Assembly: GCA_964438735.1 (NCBI GenBank)
Contig: CAYTLW010000116.1
Coordinates: forward strand, 1 to 24,085
Direction: 5' to 3'
Length of the DNA stretch: 24,085 nt
Source: CAYTLW01 sp964438735
Lineage (GTDB): Bacteria > Myxococcota_A > UBA9042
Part shown: one piece after another, positions 9,401 through 17,093 of the stretch
Numbering within the stretch: position 1 is the stretch's first letter
Layout: the number at the start of each line of letters is the position of its first letter
Notes under the pieces: model-generated
The model's database searches: none
What the model saw: only the letters and a program-made list of their open reading frames with translations
What the model was told of the DNA's origin: nothing
Position numbers and translations under genes: made by a program

Positions 9401-10952
9401 CGGCAAACCCGGGCCCAAGGTCGTGGACGTCAACACCGGCTCAGCGGCAGACCTGCAGCAGGTGGCGGGCATCGGGCCGACGTTGGCCGGCCAGATCGTG
9501 GCCTGGCGCAAGTCCCATGGTCATTTCGAGTCGCTTGCCCAGCTCACCGTGCTGGCCTCGGTGACGCCGGCCAAGATCGCCGGCTGGCAGGTCGCCGAAG
9601 AGGGAGAAGCGGCCTGGGTCATCGGCCTGGCGGGCGCCAAGGAGGTCAAGATCTACAACGATGTGGCCGCCCTGTTGGCCGCCTTGCCGCCGCCAAAGGA
9701 CCCCGGCGCCGCCGCCTGGGCAGGTCAACCGGTGCGCATCCAGCGTGCCGCCGCGGCGAGCAAGAATGACAACAGCACCAACCAGAACCTCAGCTTCGGC
9801 GACTGGGGGGACGTGACGGCGTACGAACCCGCTGGCAAGGCGAACATCGCCGTTCACCTGGACAAGGCGCCCGGGGAGCCTTCCTACAAGCGCGAACAGA
9901 CCGATCACGCCGACGCCATGGCCGACTGGGACAAAGAAGATGGCGATCCCTACCTCTTGCCGGACTTCTATCGTTGGCCGTCGGCCCTGTCGGGGTGGGG
10001 CCAGGTGGCGTACGGCGGGCTGTTCAGCTTGGAGGGCGTGGTCGAAGTGGCCGACGGCGCATGGCGGCTGCGGGTGCGCGCGGACGCCGACAAGGGCATC
10101 GACCGCCTGGTGCTCATCGAGCGCTGGCTGCCGGCGTCGGAGTGGAAGGAGCTCAAGGTCGTCTGGTCCTACGGCTACAAGTCCGTCGTGGTCAGCACCA
10201 CCTCGGGCCTGTCCCGTTCCCTGCCCCATCGACTGGCCCTCGCTCACCCGTGCCGCGCCTGGTGGCTGGACAAGAAGGGGCAGGCCGTGCCCGTAAGCAA
10301 GTGCCTCTCCTTCGGCAAGTGCGGTCCCATGGCGGCCGACTGGAAGCTCTTCAACCAGGCGCTGGCGGCCTGGAAGAAGGCCCCGCCCGACCAGGGCAAG
10401 GGGCACTGCTTTACCTACAAGAGCACCAAGCACTGCTTCACGGTCGACGAGGAAAAGACCGGCCTGGACGTGCTCAACAAGGCGACCATGACCCAGCTGA
10501 AGAGCCACTGCTACAGCACCACCCTGGCCGGAATCGTCATCGCAAATCGACCCCATGCCACCATCAAGGGCTATGACGCCCTGTCCGGCGTCGGCCCGAA
10601 GTCCATGTGGAATCTGCTGGTCTGCTATGTGCGCAGCGGCGACTGGCCACCCGCCGCCGCCGGCACGGTCGCCAAGGTGCTGCAGGGCGTGCCGGGCAAC
10701 GAGTATCAGCTCGAGACGGTGACGTCGGCCGCCGTGAAGTCGGTCAACGGCAAGCTCTTCGAGATCTGCGACCCGGGCACCAAACACTGCATCAAGGTGT
10801 TCTCCTACACCGCCCTGCCGACGACCCTGAGCAAGGGCGACACGGTCAAGGTGAAGGGCCAGGTGCGACACTACGACGCCGGCGGCTATTGGAACCTGGT
10901 GCTGGGCAAGGCTGCCGGGACCTTTGTTCAGATTCTGAAGCAGGGCAGTTGA
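6411..10952 (+). CDS. Giant lipoprotein: beta-helix, four lamin-tail domains, two helix-hairpin-helix units, OB-like C-terminus
   Basis: 1513 residues; GGAGG five bases before the ATG supports the start. The lipobox ITGC gives lipid-modified Cys16. Residues about 40-325 form a right-handed beta-helix (KPTIQAAVDSASAGD, AGIYTENI, repeated N-N-V-V turns). Four lamin-tail domains begin near 338, 503, 673 and 841, each starting INEVMANP or similar, then GEFVE(L/V/I) and a GDxxDxx turn, each ending in a Cys-containing SPG linker. Near 1003, VDVNTGSAADLQQVAGIGPTLAGQIVAWR is a ComEA-type helix-hairpin-helix unit. An unrecognised domain (about 1095-1340) follows. A second HhH-like unit (about 1353-1415; LNKATMTQLK, GVGPKSMWNLL) keeps one GVGP hairpin and has CYS where the other would be. 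The last 95 residues resemble an OB fold. It is probably an outer-surface DNA-binding or scaffold protein; no nuclease motif is visible. Confidence 0.87.
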   Translation: MRGWSIAWACLFITGCTADLDHMGPDPSSGGLQVLSSALEVAVPGDKPTIQAAVDSASAGDVVKIAAGIYTENIALKSGVILQGAGSDKTVLRGYVKFKNVDAAAVIGMRVTAEGAVGVGNEAGIGGYTGKIDIRDNIIEGFKSGIGLESPGQGQISGNLIRKNGLGIDLYEGGALMITNNVLLSNHKGGVVMFAFGKARVVHNTVIGNGFALPYDQGGAGIVVGPFSHEIVQNNVVVSNKGGINSMSGSNSKNHHNLVWGNVNNYVGAAKPGAGDLSVDPKFNDPGNKDYRLVAGSAAIDAAVDWKLAKDFAGQPRLTGAAPDLGAFEFQPPIKGDLVINEVMANPLSEGTGEFVELFNPHGVAIDAAGLVIGDGDANDVVVAYKGGATLVPAGGYAVILDAGYNTVGGVYTLPAGTILLTVPNAAIGSGLSVNDPITLSRKGAVVSTLAKPFDPGNGVSAERIDAKADDLPANWVPSPCGASPGKINCIAAGGGSAGKATLVISEVMATPVTASKGEFVEVYNFGDKPVELGGLVISDGDSTDVIKAAPGKKSSLPAGKYGVILDPDGLADMAKAPYFLGADVPTVVTVAGAALGNGLAKSDPITLFASDGKTVVATFAHPAPVAQQSVERKSLEEADIKGNWMPSPCAAKHSAGKANCAAGGTKPVDVPVLRINEVMANPLDEDRGEFIELYNPGDKAVNAAGLLFTDGDATDTIGPFATGGSTTIPAKGYAVILDSEYLSGYAIGKDAVLLAPANTSLGNGLTTSDPLTLLASDGLQKIDTFSFPSNPGNGVSVERKGASGDVAANWVASTCAGGSSPGAINCVSGGGTPEPVGGPVITEVMANPLVESSGEFVEILNLGSKAIEMAGLRLSDGDATDTLQAFKGGKTVLPAGGYAVVLDSDYPTKSPYVIDPKVILLTTGDKTIGSGLSTADPITLQSADGAVVLSTFKHPFNPGNGISAERLDPKAADKADNWAPSKCKTGSSPGAGVCNDGKPGPKVVDVNTGSAADLQQVAGIGPTLAGQIVAWRKSHGHFESLAQLTVLASVTPAKIAGWQVAEEGEAAWVIGLAGAKEVKIYNDVAALLAALPPPKDPGAAAWAGQPVRIQRAAAASKNDNSTNQNLSFGDWGDVTAYEPAGKANIAVHLDKAPGEPSYKREQTDHADAMADWDKEDGDPYLLPDFYRWPSALSGWGQVAYGGLFSLEGVVEVADGAWRLRVRADADKGIDRLVLIERWLPASEWKELKVVWSYGYKSVVVSTTSGLSRSLPHRLALAHPCRAWWLDKKGQAVPVSKCLSFGKCGPMAADWKLFNQALAAWKKAPPDQGKGHCFTYKSTKHCFTVDEEKTGLDVLNKATMTQLKSHCYSTTLAGIVIANRPHATIKGYDALSGVGPKSMWNLLVCYVRSGDWPPAAAGTVAKVLQGVPGNEYQLETVTSAAVKSVNGKLFEICDPGTKHCIKVFSYTALPTTLSKGDTVKVKGQVRHYDAGGYWNLVLGKAAGTFVQILKQGS

Positions 10953-10973
10953 GAGCCTGACCCCCTCCGTCCC

Positions 10974-11675
10974 CTACCCAAACCAGTCATCCCGATCTTG
11001 GAACAGGAAGTTGAACGTCTTCAACGCCCCATAGCAGCCGGTGATGTACCCCTGCAGCTGGATCTTGTCGTGATGAGGCAGCTCGTCGTTGCCGTTGATC
11101 TTCTGCTCGAGCACCCGCAGCTTGTCGCGCACGGTCACGATCTTGCGGAAGAGCACGTCGATCTCCACGTCCTTGGCGGCGAGCTCGGGGTCGGCGGGTT
11201 TGATGACCACGCTGCCGCCCCGGTAGCGCTTGTGCATGGGCGCATCTGAGATGCCGAGCGCCTCGTCCAGAACCTCGGCCAGCACCTGCTTGAGTTCGTC
11301 GCGATCCATCTCGTCCTCCTCGCCGTCTTCTCCGCCCAGCGGGATCTGTCGCAGCTTGACCTTGGGCGGTGGCTCCTCGACCCGCGGTCGGCGGGTTCGA
11401 GGCTGCCGCTTCATGCGCTCGCGGGCACCGTCCAGGGCACGCTGACGCTGCCGCTGCAGCGGCGTCAGGTCGGCGTCGTCGGGCACCTTGGCGCCGGGCA
11501 CCAGGCGGTTGCGATCCAGCCGGTAGTCCGGGCAGGCGTAGTCATGGGCCGCCACCGAGCCCGTGCGTGGCTTGCGATCGCATTGGCCCAGCTTGCGGCC
11601 CATGCGGTCGGTGAGTTGCACCACCATGGCCTTGCAGGAGCCGCAGCGGAAATACTCTTCGATGACGTCTGCCAT
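10974..11675 (-). CDS. Conserved hypothetical protein with N-terminal zinc-ribbon-like cysteines
   Basis: 233 residues starting MADVIEEYFRCGSC. Cys11, Cys14, Cys32 and Cys48 form a CxxC...C...C pattern suited to a metal site. A basic stretch (about 73-100, many Arg) is followed by an acidic one (about 112-130), both probably disordered. The C-terminal 95 residues (YRGGSVVIKPADPEL, KIVTVRDKLRVLEQKIN, LQGYITGCYGALKTFNFLF) are mostly helical and resemble a C-terminal block I recall from uncharacterised myxobacterial proteins; this is memory, not a search. There is no signal peptide, so it is the only clearly cytoplasmic product between 5112 and 16979. No strong ribosome-binding site precedes the ATG; the frame stays open upstream, but that stretch is low-complexity repeat and the 3' part of another gene. 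Function unknown. Confidence 0.8.
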   Translation of the reverse strand: MADVIEEYFRCGSCKAMVVQLTDRMGRKLGQCDRKPRTGSVAAHDYACPDYRLDRNRLVPGAKVPDDADLTPLQRQRQRALDGARERMKRQPRTRRPRVEEPPPKVKLRQIPLGGEDGEEDEMDRDELKQVLAEVLDEALGISDAPMHKRYRGGSVVIKPADPELAAKDVEIDVLFRKIVTVRDKLRVLEQKINGNDELPHHDKIQLQGYITGCYGALKTFNFLFQDRDDWFG

Positions 11676-11746
11676 GGAGACGTTATGCGGATGGTTGCCG
11701 CGGGGGTCAAGGGCGTTGCCGGGCGCTGGTCTTGAAGACGGGGGAT

Positions 11747-11781
11747 AAAGGCTCGCGCAAAGCCGCAAAGGCGCAAACGGA
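11747..11781. repeat. CGCAAAG-type short intergenic repeat
   Basis: Near-repeats of the words CGCGCAAAG, CCGCAAAG and GCGCAAAC lie between two minus-strand genes. In the other reading they give the PLRLCA-like peptide often produced when such intergenic repeats are translated. I recall similar sequences between genes in many environmental genomes. This is identification from memory. Confidence 0.5.
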
Positions 11782-11800
11782 AGAGGCGTGAGTTGCGGCG

Positions 11801-13879
11801 CTACCGAACGAAGACCCGCTCCATGTAGCCCGTGTTCGTATAGGCCCAGAGCTTGGTCTCGGCGTAGCCGCTGCGATTGCCGAACAGGCTGTTGGATGCG
11901 TAGCCGCCCAGACCGTTGTGGCAGTAGCCGTAGTTGCCGCCGTAGGAGCCGGAGTAGCCGCTGTTGCAGGTCGAGCCGCTGAAGTGGCCGTTGCCCAGGA
12001 ACTTGAAGTAGACCGAGCTCGAGTCGCACTTGGCGTTGTTGATGTCGCAGACCTTCTTGACCGCGACATTGACCGCGTTGTTGGTCGACGGGAAGAGATT
12101 GCCCGCGTGGTGGATGATGAACGCGTCGTCGCTGTCCAGACTCATGTTGGACGCGTGGTCCATGAAGAGCCACTCGGAGTGGGCCGGCGCGTTGTCGACG
12201 CCCAGAGAGTAGGAGTCGCCATAACCCAGCTTGCTGACGCTGCCGCCGCTGCTGTGGGTGAAGCCGTTGAGGTTGCCGCCGAAGGCTTCGACGTTCTTGG
12301 CGCCGCCGCGGCGCTGGAAGATCAGGGTCCAGCCGCCGCCAGCGGTCTTCATGTCGCAGTAGGCCTGCGTCGACTTGCCCCCGATGAGCAGCCAGTAGAT
12401 GCCGCTGGCCTTGCCGGGTTCGTCGGTCAGGATCTGGTTGCAGCTGATGCCAGGGTGGGTCTGTGAGCCGGTGGAAGCGGCCTTGGCGAAGAGCTTGAAC
12501 TTCTTGCCATTGCAGACGTAGAGCGCGTCCTCCTTGGTGTTGTAATAGGTCAGGCCGCGGTTGCTCAGGTCGCATTTATCGGGCGGCGCGGGCGCGTTCT
12601 CGAAGCGCAGCCGGCGAGCCTGGCCTTTGTTGGTGAAGTGCAGGTCCCCGGCCACCATCAGGTCGCCAGTGGCGGCCACCTTCTTGTTCGACAGGGTCTG
12701 GATGGCGATGCGCCAGGACACGAGCTTGCCGTCGGTGCCGTTGTTGGTGAATCCGCTGTCGACCACCTTGAGGCGCCACTTGCCCTTGGGGTTCTTGCCG
12801 ACCCACTTGCCCAGGTCGCCCGAGACCGGCTTGCTCGGCGTCGGGAACGCCGTCTTGAACTCGTTGCCCTTGCCGCCCTTGTCGTAGAGCACGGTCTTGA
12901 CGTTGTTGGGGTCGAAGAGCTCGACGGTGATCTTGGCGATGTCGCTGTTCTGCACATGCACGTGCACGGTCAGCTTCTGGGCCAGGCCGAGGTCGGGAAA
13001 GTCGATCTCGTCGGACAGGCCGATGGGGTTGTTATCCGGGATGCCCTTGGGCGCGGTGCCGCTGGCCACCTCGTCGATGAACTGGTTGCTCAGCAGGCCG
13101 TTGCTGATCTCGTCCAGTCCGTCGGCGGGCAGCGCGTCCGGATCCATGGCGACGGCGCAGATGAGGCTGCCGTCGGCGTTGATGCCCTTGACCACCTGGC
13201 CGGGTTTGGCGCAGCTGCCGGCCGGCATCTTGATGCCCGAGAGCTTGCTGCCGTCGCCCAGGAAGCTGGCCCCCTTGACCACGTTGGCGGTCAGGTCGCC
13301 GACCACCGCCTGCTTGGCCTTGAGCGCGTTGCCGCCCAGGTCCAGGTCGCCGTCGATCTTGAGCGCGGCCACGTTGACGCAGCCGGTGCAGGCCAGCGCC
13401 TTGGCGGTGTCGGCGATCTTGGCGCTGTCGGCGGTGTTGGCCTTCTTGGCGGTCTCTGCGGTCTGTGCGGCGGCGGCTACCGCAGCGCGATCGGCGACCA
13501 TGGCATAGGCGGTGCTGTGCAGGCGGGCGCGCGGCAGCTCGGGATCGGCGCCGATCTTGATGCCCAGCCAGGTGCTGGGAGCCACCTCAATGGCCTTGCT
13601 GTTGATGGGTTTATTCTGGCCGAGAACCAGCGAAAAGCCGCCACCCTTGACCACCAGGGTGGCCACTTCGGACCAGGTCGCCTGGCCGCCGCTCTGCTGG
13701 CCGTACAGCGCCACCACGGCGGGATAGGCGCCATCTGATGCCGGGCCGCCGCCGGTGGCTTTCAGCGTGCCGTGCACGGTCATCGACTTGGGCACGGCGG
13801 CGTCCGCCGGGGCGGCCAGGAGCGCCAGTCCGACGAGGGCGAGAGTGCAGGGCAGGGTACGGGCGATGAGGTGACGCAT
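11801..13879 (-). CDS. Secreted fibrinogen-like protein with P-domain, paralogue 2
   Basis: 692 residues from the ATG at 13879, with GGAG just upstream. The longer open frame reaching to 14713 covers the divergent neighbour and is not used. A signal peptide (1-27, ending ADA) precedes the shared beta module (about 32-125; GGGPASDGAY, VVALYG, WLGIKIGADPELPR). An Ala/Thr/Lys heptad-like stretch (132-160) leads to CTGCV (Cys164/Cys167) and DGDLDLGGNALKA. A tail-fibre-like segment has FLGDGSKLSGI (207-216). A proprotein-convertase P-domain-like fold spans about 278-398 (IPDNNPIG, VELFDPNNV, GKWRLKVVD, KLVSWRIAIQTLS). The fibrinogen-like head runs from Cys480 to the end (ASGIYWL, AYCDMKTAGGGWTLIF) and finishes VFVR. 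Likely role: secreted, possibly trimeric, fibre-like adhesin. Ligand and anchoring are unknown. Confidence 0.87.
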   Translation of the reverse strand: MRHLIARTLPCTLALVGLALLAAPADAAVPKSMTVHGTLKATGGGPASDGAYPAVVALYGQQSGGQATWSEVATLVVKGGGFSLVLGQNKPINSKAIEVAPSTWLGIKIGADPELPRARLHSTAYAMVADRAAVAAAAQTAETAKKANTADSAKIADTAKALACTGCVNVAALKIDGDLDLGGNALKAKQAVVGDLTANVVKGASFLGDGSKLSGIKMPAGSCAKPGQVVKGINADGSLICAVAMDPDALPADGLDEISNGLLSNQFIDEVASGTAPKGIPDNNPIGLSDEIDFPDLGLAQKLTVHVHVQNSDIAKITVELFDPNNVKTVLYDKGGKGNEFKTAFPTPSKPVSGDLGKWVGKNPKGKWRLKVVDSGFTNNGTDGKLVSWRIAIQTLSNKKVAATGDLMVAGDLHFTNKGQARRLRFENAPAPPDKCDLSNRGLTYYNTKEDALYVCNGKKFKLFAKAASTGSQTHPGISCNQILTDEPGKASGIYWLLIGGKSTQAYCDMKTAGGGWTLIFQRRGGAKNVEAFGGNLNGFTHSSGGSVSKLGYGDSYSLGVDNAPAHSEWLFMDHASNMSLDSDDAFIIHHAGNLFPSTNNAVNVAVKKVCDINNAKCDSSSVYFKFLGNGHFSGSTCNSGYSGSYGGNYGYCHNGLGGYASNSLFGNRSGYAETKLWAYTNTGYMERVFVR

Positions 13880-14051
13880 GGTCGGCTCCAAGTGTGGCCT
13901 GACGCGATTCACAGGCCCGGACACCCTAGCTGGAGGGCGTCGGTCGGTGCAACGCGATGGCCATTCAGCAATCCACTTCGATGCCTGCATCCGAATCCAT
14001 ATCCCGGCCCGGGTGACCGTGCTACGCCTTGCGCAGACAGGGACGTTCTGC
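13880..14051. promoter_or_regulatory. Divergent intergenic region
   Basis: 172 bp separate paralogue 2 (minus) from the beta-helix lipoprotein (plus), so promoters in both directions are expected. The best minus-strand candidate I can find pairs TTGCAC with TAGGGT 18 bp apart, which is weak. Nothing else is convincing. Confidence 0.25.
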
Positions 14052-16979
14052 ATGGCTCCAGCGGCGACAACTCGACGACTGTGTATGTGGCTTGTCCTGG
14101 GGCTTTTCGGCTGTACGCCGGAGCGCGCGCCGGAGAGTGAGTCGGGTCTGACCGCTGCCCCGACCTCGGCCGATGTTGCGACACCGGACTGCCCACCTTT
14201 GCGCCGCGACGCGAACGGCGCCTGCTGTGCCACGGGCTCATTCTTCGATTTTCCCACGGGCAGTTGCGTGCCGGTCGGGCCGCCCGCTTGCGCAGGCGTG
14301 ATCACAGACGACCCGGGCAGTTGTTCGCCGCGCTGGTGCAGCGACTGGCACGATGACACCGGCAAGGATTGCGCACCCGAGGACGCCGGTTGCTGGCTGC
14401 AGGCCAGGGAATGCAGCGCCGATGAGATCGCGGCGGGCGCCGGCTGTGCTGCCGGCACCTGGCCCGACCCGAGGGCCAAGGTCGAGTGCGTACAACCGGG
14501 CGGTGGCGCCGTGGCAACCCGCCGAGATGCAGCCGGGGGGCGGGACGACTTGGGCCTGCCCGCCATCGGTGGGTTGCCGGTCGGCCAACCGCCTCGTTGG
14601 TGCTGGCAAGGCAGCGACGAGGGCTGCTTCGACAGCGTGGCCGGTTGCGGACGCACCATGAGGCCTTGCGACGACGCGGAGCGGGCCTCCGGCAAGGGCT
14701 GTCCGGCTGGCACGGGCCCGACATGGGATCAGCCCGAGGCCTGCGCGCCTGCGGGCCTGTCCTGGACCTGTCCACCTGGCTTTGTGGTCACAACCCTCGC
14801 CGAAGAGGCCCCCCCTGGCCTGGCGGCCTGCGTGCCAGACCCCGCCGATTGTCCTGCTGGCAAGTGGCCGGCCCCGGGGGCTGGCAAGAACATCTACGTC
14901 GACGTCGCGGCCCTGCAGCCAGGCGATGGCAGCGTCGCCTACCCCCACAAATCGCTCGCCAAGGCGCTGACCGCCGCACCCACCGGCGCGACGATCATGC
15001 TGGCCGCGGGCACCTACGAGCAGGCCCTGAATCTGCCCCGTTCCCTGACCATCAAGGGGGTCTGCGCGCACCTGGTGCACATCGACGGCTCGAGCCAGGG
15101 CGGCGCAGTGAAGGCCAAGGCCACGGGTCCGGCCAGCTACGCCGCCGTCTCCGGGGTCACCTTGAAGGGCGCCGGCGTCGGCGTATTTGTCGCCGCCAGC
15201 TGGAAGGTCAGTCTCTTCCGCGTGCATGTCACCGGCAGTACCGGCAACGGCCTCTTCGTTCGCGGCACCGGCTCCCGCCTCACCCTGGTCGACAGCGTGG
15301 TCGCGAACACCGAAGAGGTGAAGATCGGCAACGTCAACGGCCAGTCAGCCAGCGTGCGCGACGGTGGCGTGCTGGCACTTCGGCGGGTCCGCCTGAGCCG
15401 CGGCCACGCCTCGGGCATCTCGATAAAGGGCCCGGGCGGCCGCGTCGTCGCCGACGGACTGCTGGTCGATCAGGCGCGCGCTTCCTTCTACAACCACAAT
15501 CAGGGCGCCGCCATTGTCGCCATCAACGCACGCGTCGATCTGCATCGAGTCCGGCTGGCCCACAACACCACCGCGGGGCTGGTGGTGGTTGGCAAGGGCG
15601 GCGTTGCGCGGGCGGTCTCGTTGCGAGTCCAGGATACGAAGCAGCGACCCGGTATGCACAATTCAGGCGTCGGCATCCGGGCGCTGTTGGGTGGCCAGGT
15701 GCGGCTGTTCGGCGCGCGAGTCGACAACAACCGTGTGTCCGGCGTCAGCATCTTCAATCCAGGTTCCCGGCTGCTGGCCGGCGGCCTCCAGATCCAAGGC
15801 ACAACGGCGGCGTGGGATGACGGCGGGGCGCAGTGGTTGGGCAACGGGCTGTGGTTGCAGGAGGGCGGCAGTGCTGCGGTGGCCGGAGTGGATGTACTCG
15901 GCAACCAGGGAATCGGCGTCGTCGTGTTCGAAAGCGACGCAGAGTTGGTGGCCAGCGATCTGCGCGTGGCGAAGACCCAATCCTTTGCCGATGGACGCGA
16001 TGGCCGGGGCATCTGGATCGCGAACAAGGCCCGCGCCGATCTGCAGCGCACTGTGGTCGATGACAACAAGGACTATGGCATCTGGGTCCACGACAAGGGC
16101 AGCACGCTACGCTTGCGAAGCGGCCTCGTCGCCAGGACCAACGGCGCCAAGCTGACCTATCGTCCTACCTCGGCCATCGCGGTCACCCACCAGGCGAGCG
16201 TTCGACTGCGGGATGTGCGCCTGTCGCAGAACGCCTTCACCGGTCTGCGGGTTGAGTCCGGAGCCGACGTGCGGGGGGCCGGACTGCTCATCGATCACGG
16301 CGCATTGCAGACCATCAAGCTCACGTCGGAGAATGACGGCGTCACGGTCACATTTGGCGTGAATATGGGCCTCGCGGCGTTCAGCGGCGCCAGCGTGCAG
16401 CTGGCCGGCGTGCGCTTGTCCCGCAGTATCATGCTGGCGGCGCCAGCCTATGATCCGAACACACGGATGGTGCTGCATGGCGCCCTGATCGATCACACGC
16501 TCGAGGATCCCTTTGGTGACCAGGGAGGCATCGCGGTCTCCGCTGAACCAGGGTCGGAGGTCTCGCTGGAGGACTCGTGGCTGGTAGCCAATCACTCGAT
16601 AAGCGGCCACGTCGCAAGCGCGAAGCTGCGCATAGAGCGTTCGGTCATCGAACATACGGACGTGGCGATCTTTGACGACTTCCCGGACAAAAAGCTGGTC
16701 GATGTGGAGGTGGCCGACGGCATCCTGGCCCTGCCGCAGGCGGAGCTGGTCATGCGCCGCAACCTGTTGTGGGCCAATCCACGGTCCGGACTCCTGGCCC
16801 AGGGAGAGATGCAGCTGACCCTGCTGGCCAATGCCTTCATCGACAATGGCTACGGCGTCGTCACGCAACAAGGCGCCGAGGCGAACGTGGGGGGCAATCT
16901 CCTGCACGGCAATGAGCTGGCGAATGTGGCATCGGATGCCGGTCTTATCGTCGTCGCACCGCCGGCCGTTGTGCCATGA
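14052..16979 (+). CDS. Beta-helix lipoprotein with duplicated Cys-rich N-terminal module
   Basis: 975 residues from the ATG at 14052. The open frame extends upstream to 13878, but this ATG places a clean lipoprotein signal (RRLCMWLVLGLFGC, lipidated Cys21) at the N-terminus and has AGGGA upstream. Residues about 45-275 are Cys-rich. Two copies of a PRWC...C...GC...C...GCxAGT module start at about 93 and 181 (Cys96 and Cys184). From about 279 (NIYVDVAALQPGDGSVAYPHKSLAKAL cut across a DUF1565-like start) to the end is a long right-handed beta-helix with repeated V.L..V.L....TG turns and many buried Asn/Asp. Such beta-helices bind or cut polysaccharides, or act as passive surface rods; no pectate-lyase catalytic set is obvious. 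It is probably displayed on the outer membrane. It is divergent from paralogue 2. Confidence 0.85.
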   Translation: MAPAATTRRLCMWLVLGLFGCTPERAPESESGLTAAPTSADVATPDCPPLRRDANGACCATGSFFDFPTGSCVPVGPPACAGVITDDPGSCSPRWCSDWHDDTGKDCAPEDAGCWLQARECSADEIAAGAGCAAGTWPDPRAKVECVQPGGGAVATRRDAAGGRDDLGLPAIGGLPVGQPPRWCWQGSDEGCFDSVAGCGRTMRPCDDAERASGKGCPAGTGPTWDQPEACAPAGLSWTCPPGFVVTTLAEEAPPGLAACVPDPADCPAGKWPAPGAGKNIYVDVAALQPGDGSVAYPHKSLAKALTAAPTGATIMLAAGTYEQALNLPRSLTIKGVCAHLVHIDGSSQGGAVKAKATGPASYAAVSGVTLKGAGVGVFVAASWKVSLFRVHVTGSTGNGLFVRGTGSRLTLVDSVVANTEEVKIGNVNGQSASVRDGGVLALRRVRLSRGHASGISIKGPGGRVVADGLLVDQARASFYNHNQGAAIVAINARVDLHRVRLAHNTTAGLVVVGKGGVARAVSLRVQDTKQRPGMHNSGVGIRALLGGQVRLFGARVDNNRVSGVSIFNPGSRLLAGGLQIQGTTAAWDDGGAQWLGNGLWLQEGGSAAVAGVDVLGNQGIGVVVFESDAELVASDLRVAKTQSFADGRDGRGIWIANKARADLQRTVVDDNKDYGIWVHDKGSTLRLRSGLVARTNGAKLTYRPTSAIAVTHQASVRLRDVRLSQNAFTGLRVESGADVRGAGLLIDHGALQTIKLTSENDGVTVTFGVNMGLAAFSGASVQLAGVRLSRSIMLAAPAYDPNTRMVLHGALIDHTLEDPFGDQGGIAVSAEPGSEVSLEDSWLVANHSISGHVASAKLRIERSVIEHTDVAIFDDFPDKKLVDVEVADGILALPQAELVMRRNLLWANPRSGLLAQGEMQLTLLANAFIDNGYGVVTQQGAEANVGGNLLHGNELANVASDAGLIVVAPPAVVP

Positions 16980-17093
16980 CACCATTAGCGAATGTGTCGC
17001 CGTATTGCCCGCTTGAAGTGCGAGCCAGGTTGATTGTGCTCGACCTTCGTGAGATCACCCCAACGCGCCAACACGAGGCGCGGGAGGCGGCCC

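Noticed and set aside
9700..10430. Possible nuclease domain between the two HhH units
   Set aside because: I looked for HNH, staphylococcal-nuclease and endonuclease/exonuclease/phosphatase motifs because lamin-tail proteins often carry nucleases, and saw none.
9441..10871. 476-residue antisense frame across the HhH/OB end of the large lipoprotein
   Set aside because: Complement of a convincing coding region; composition typical of shadow frames.
11676..12575. N-terminal extension of the zinc-ribbon protein
   Set aside because: The extension is the out-of-frame shadow of paralogue 2 plus the CGCAAAG repeat; the recognisable protein begins at MADVIEEYF.
13880..14713. N-terminal extension of paralogue 2 on the minus strand
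   Set aside because: It would overlap the oppositely oriented lipoprotein gene; a signal peptide and ribosome-binding site support the start at 13879.
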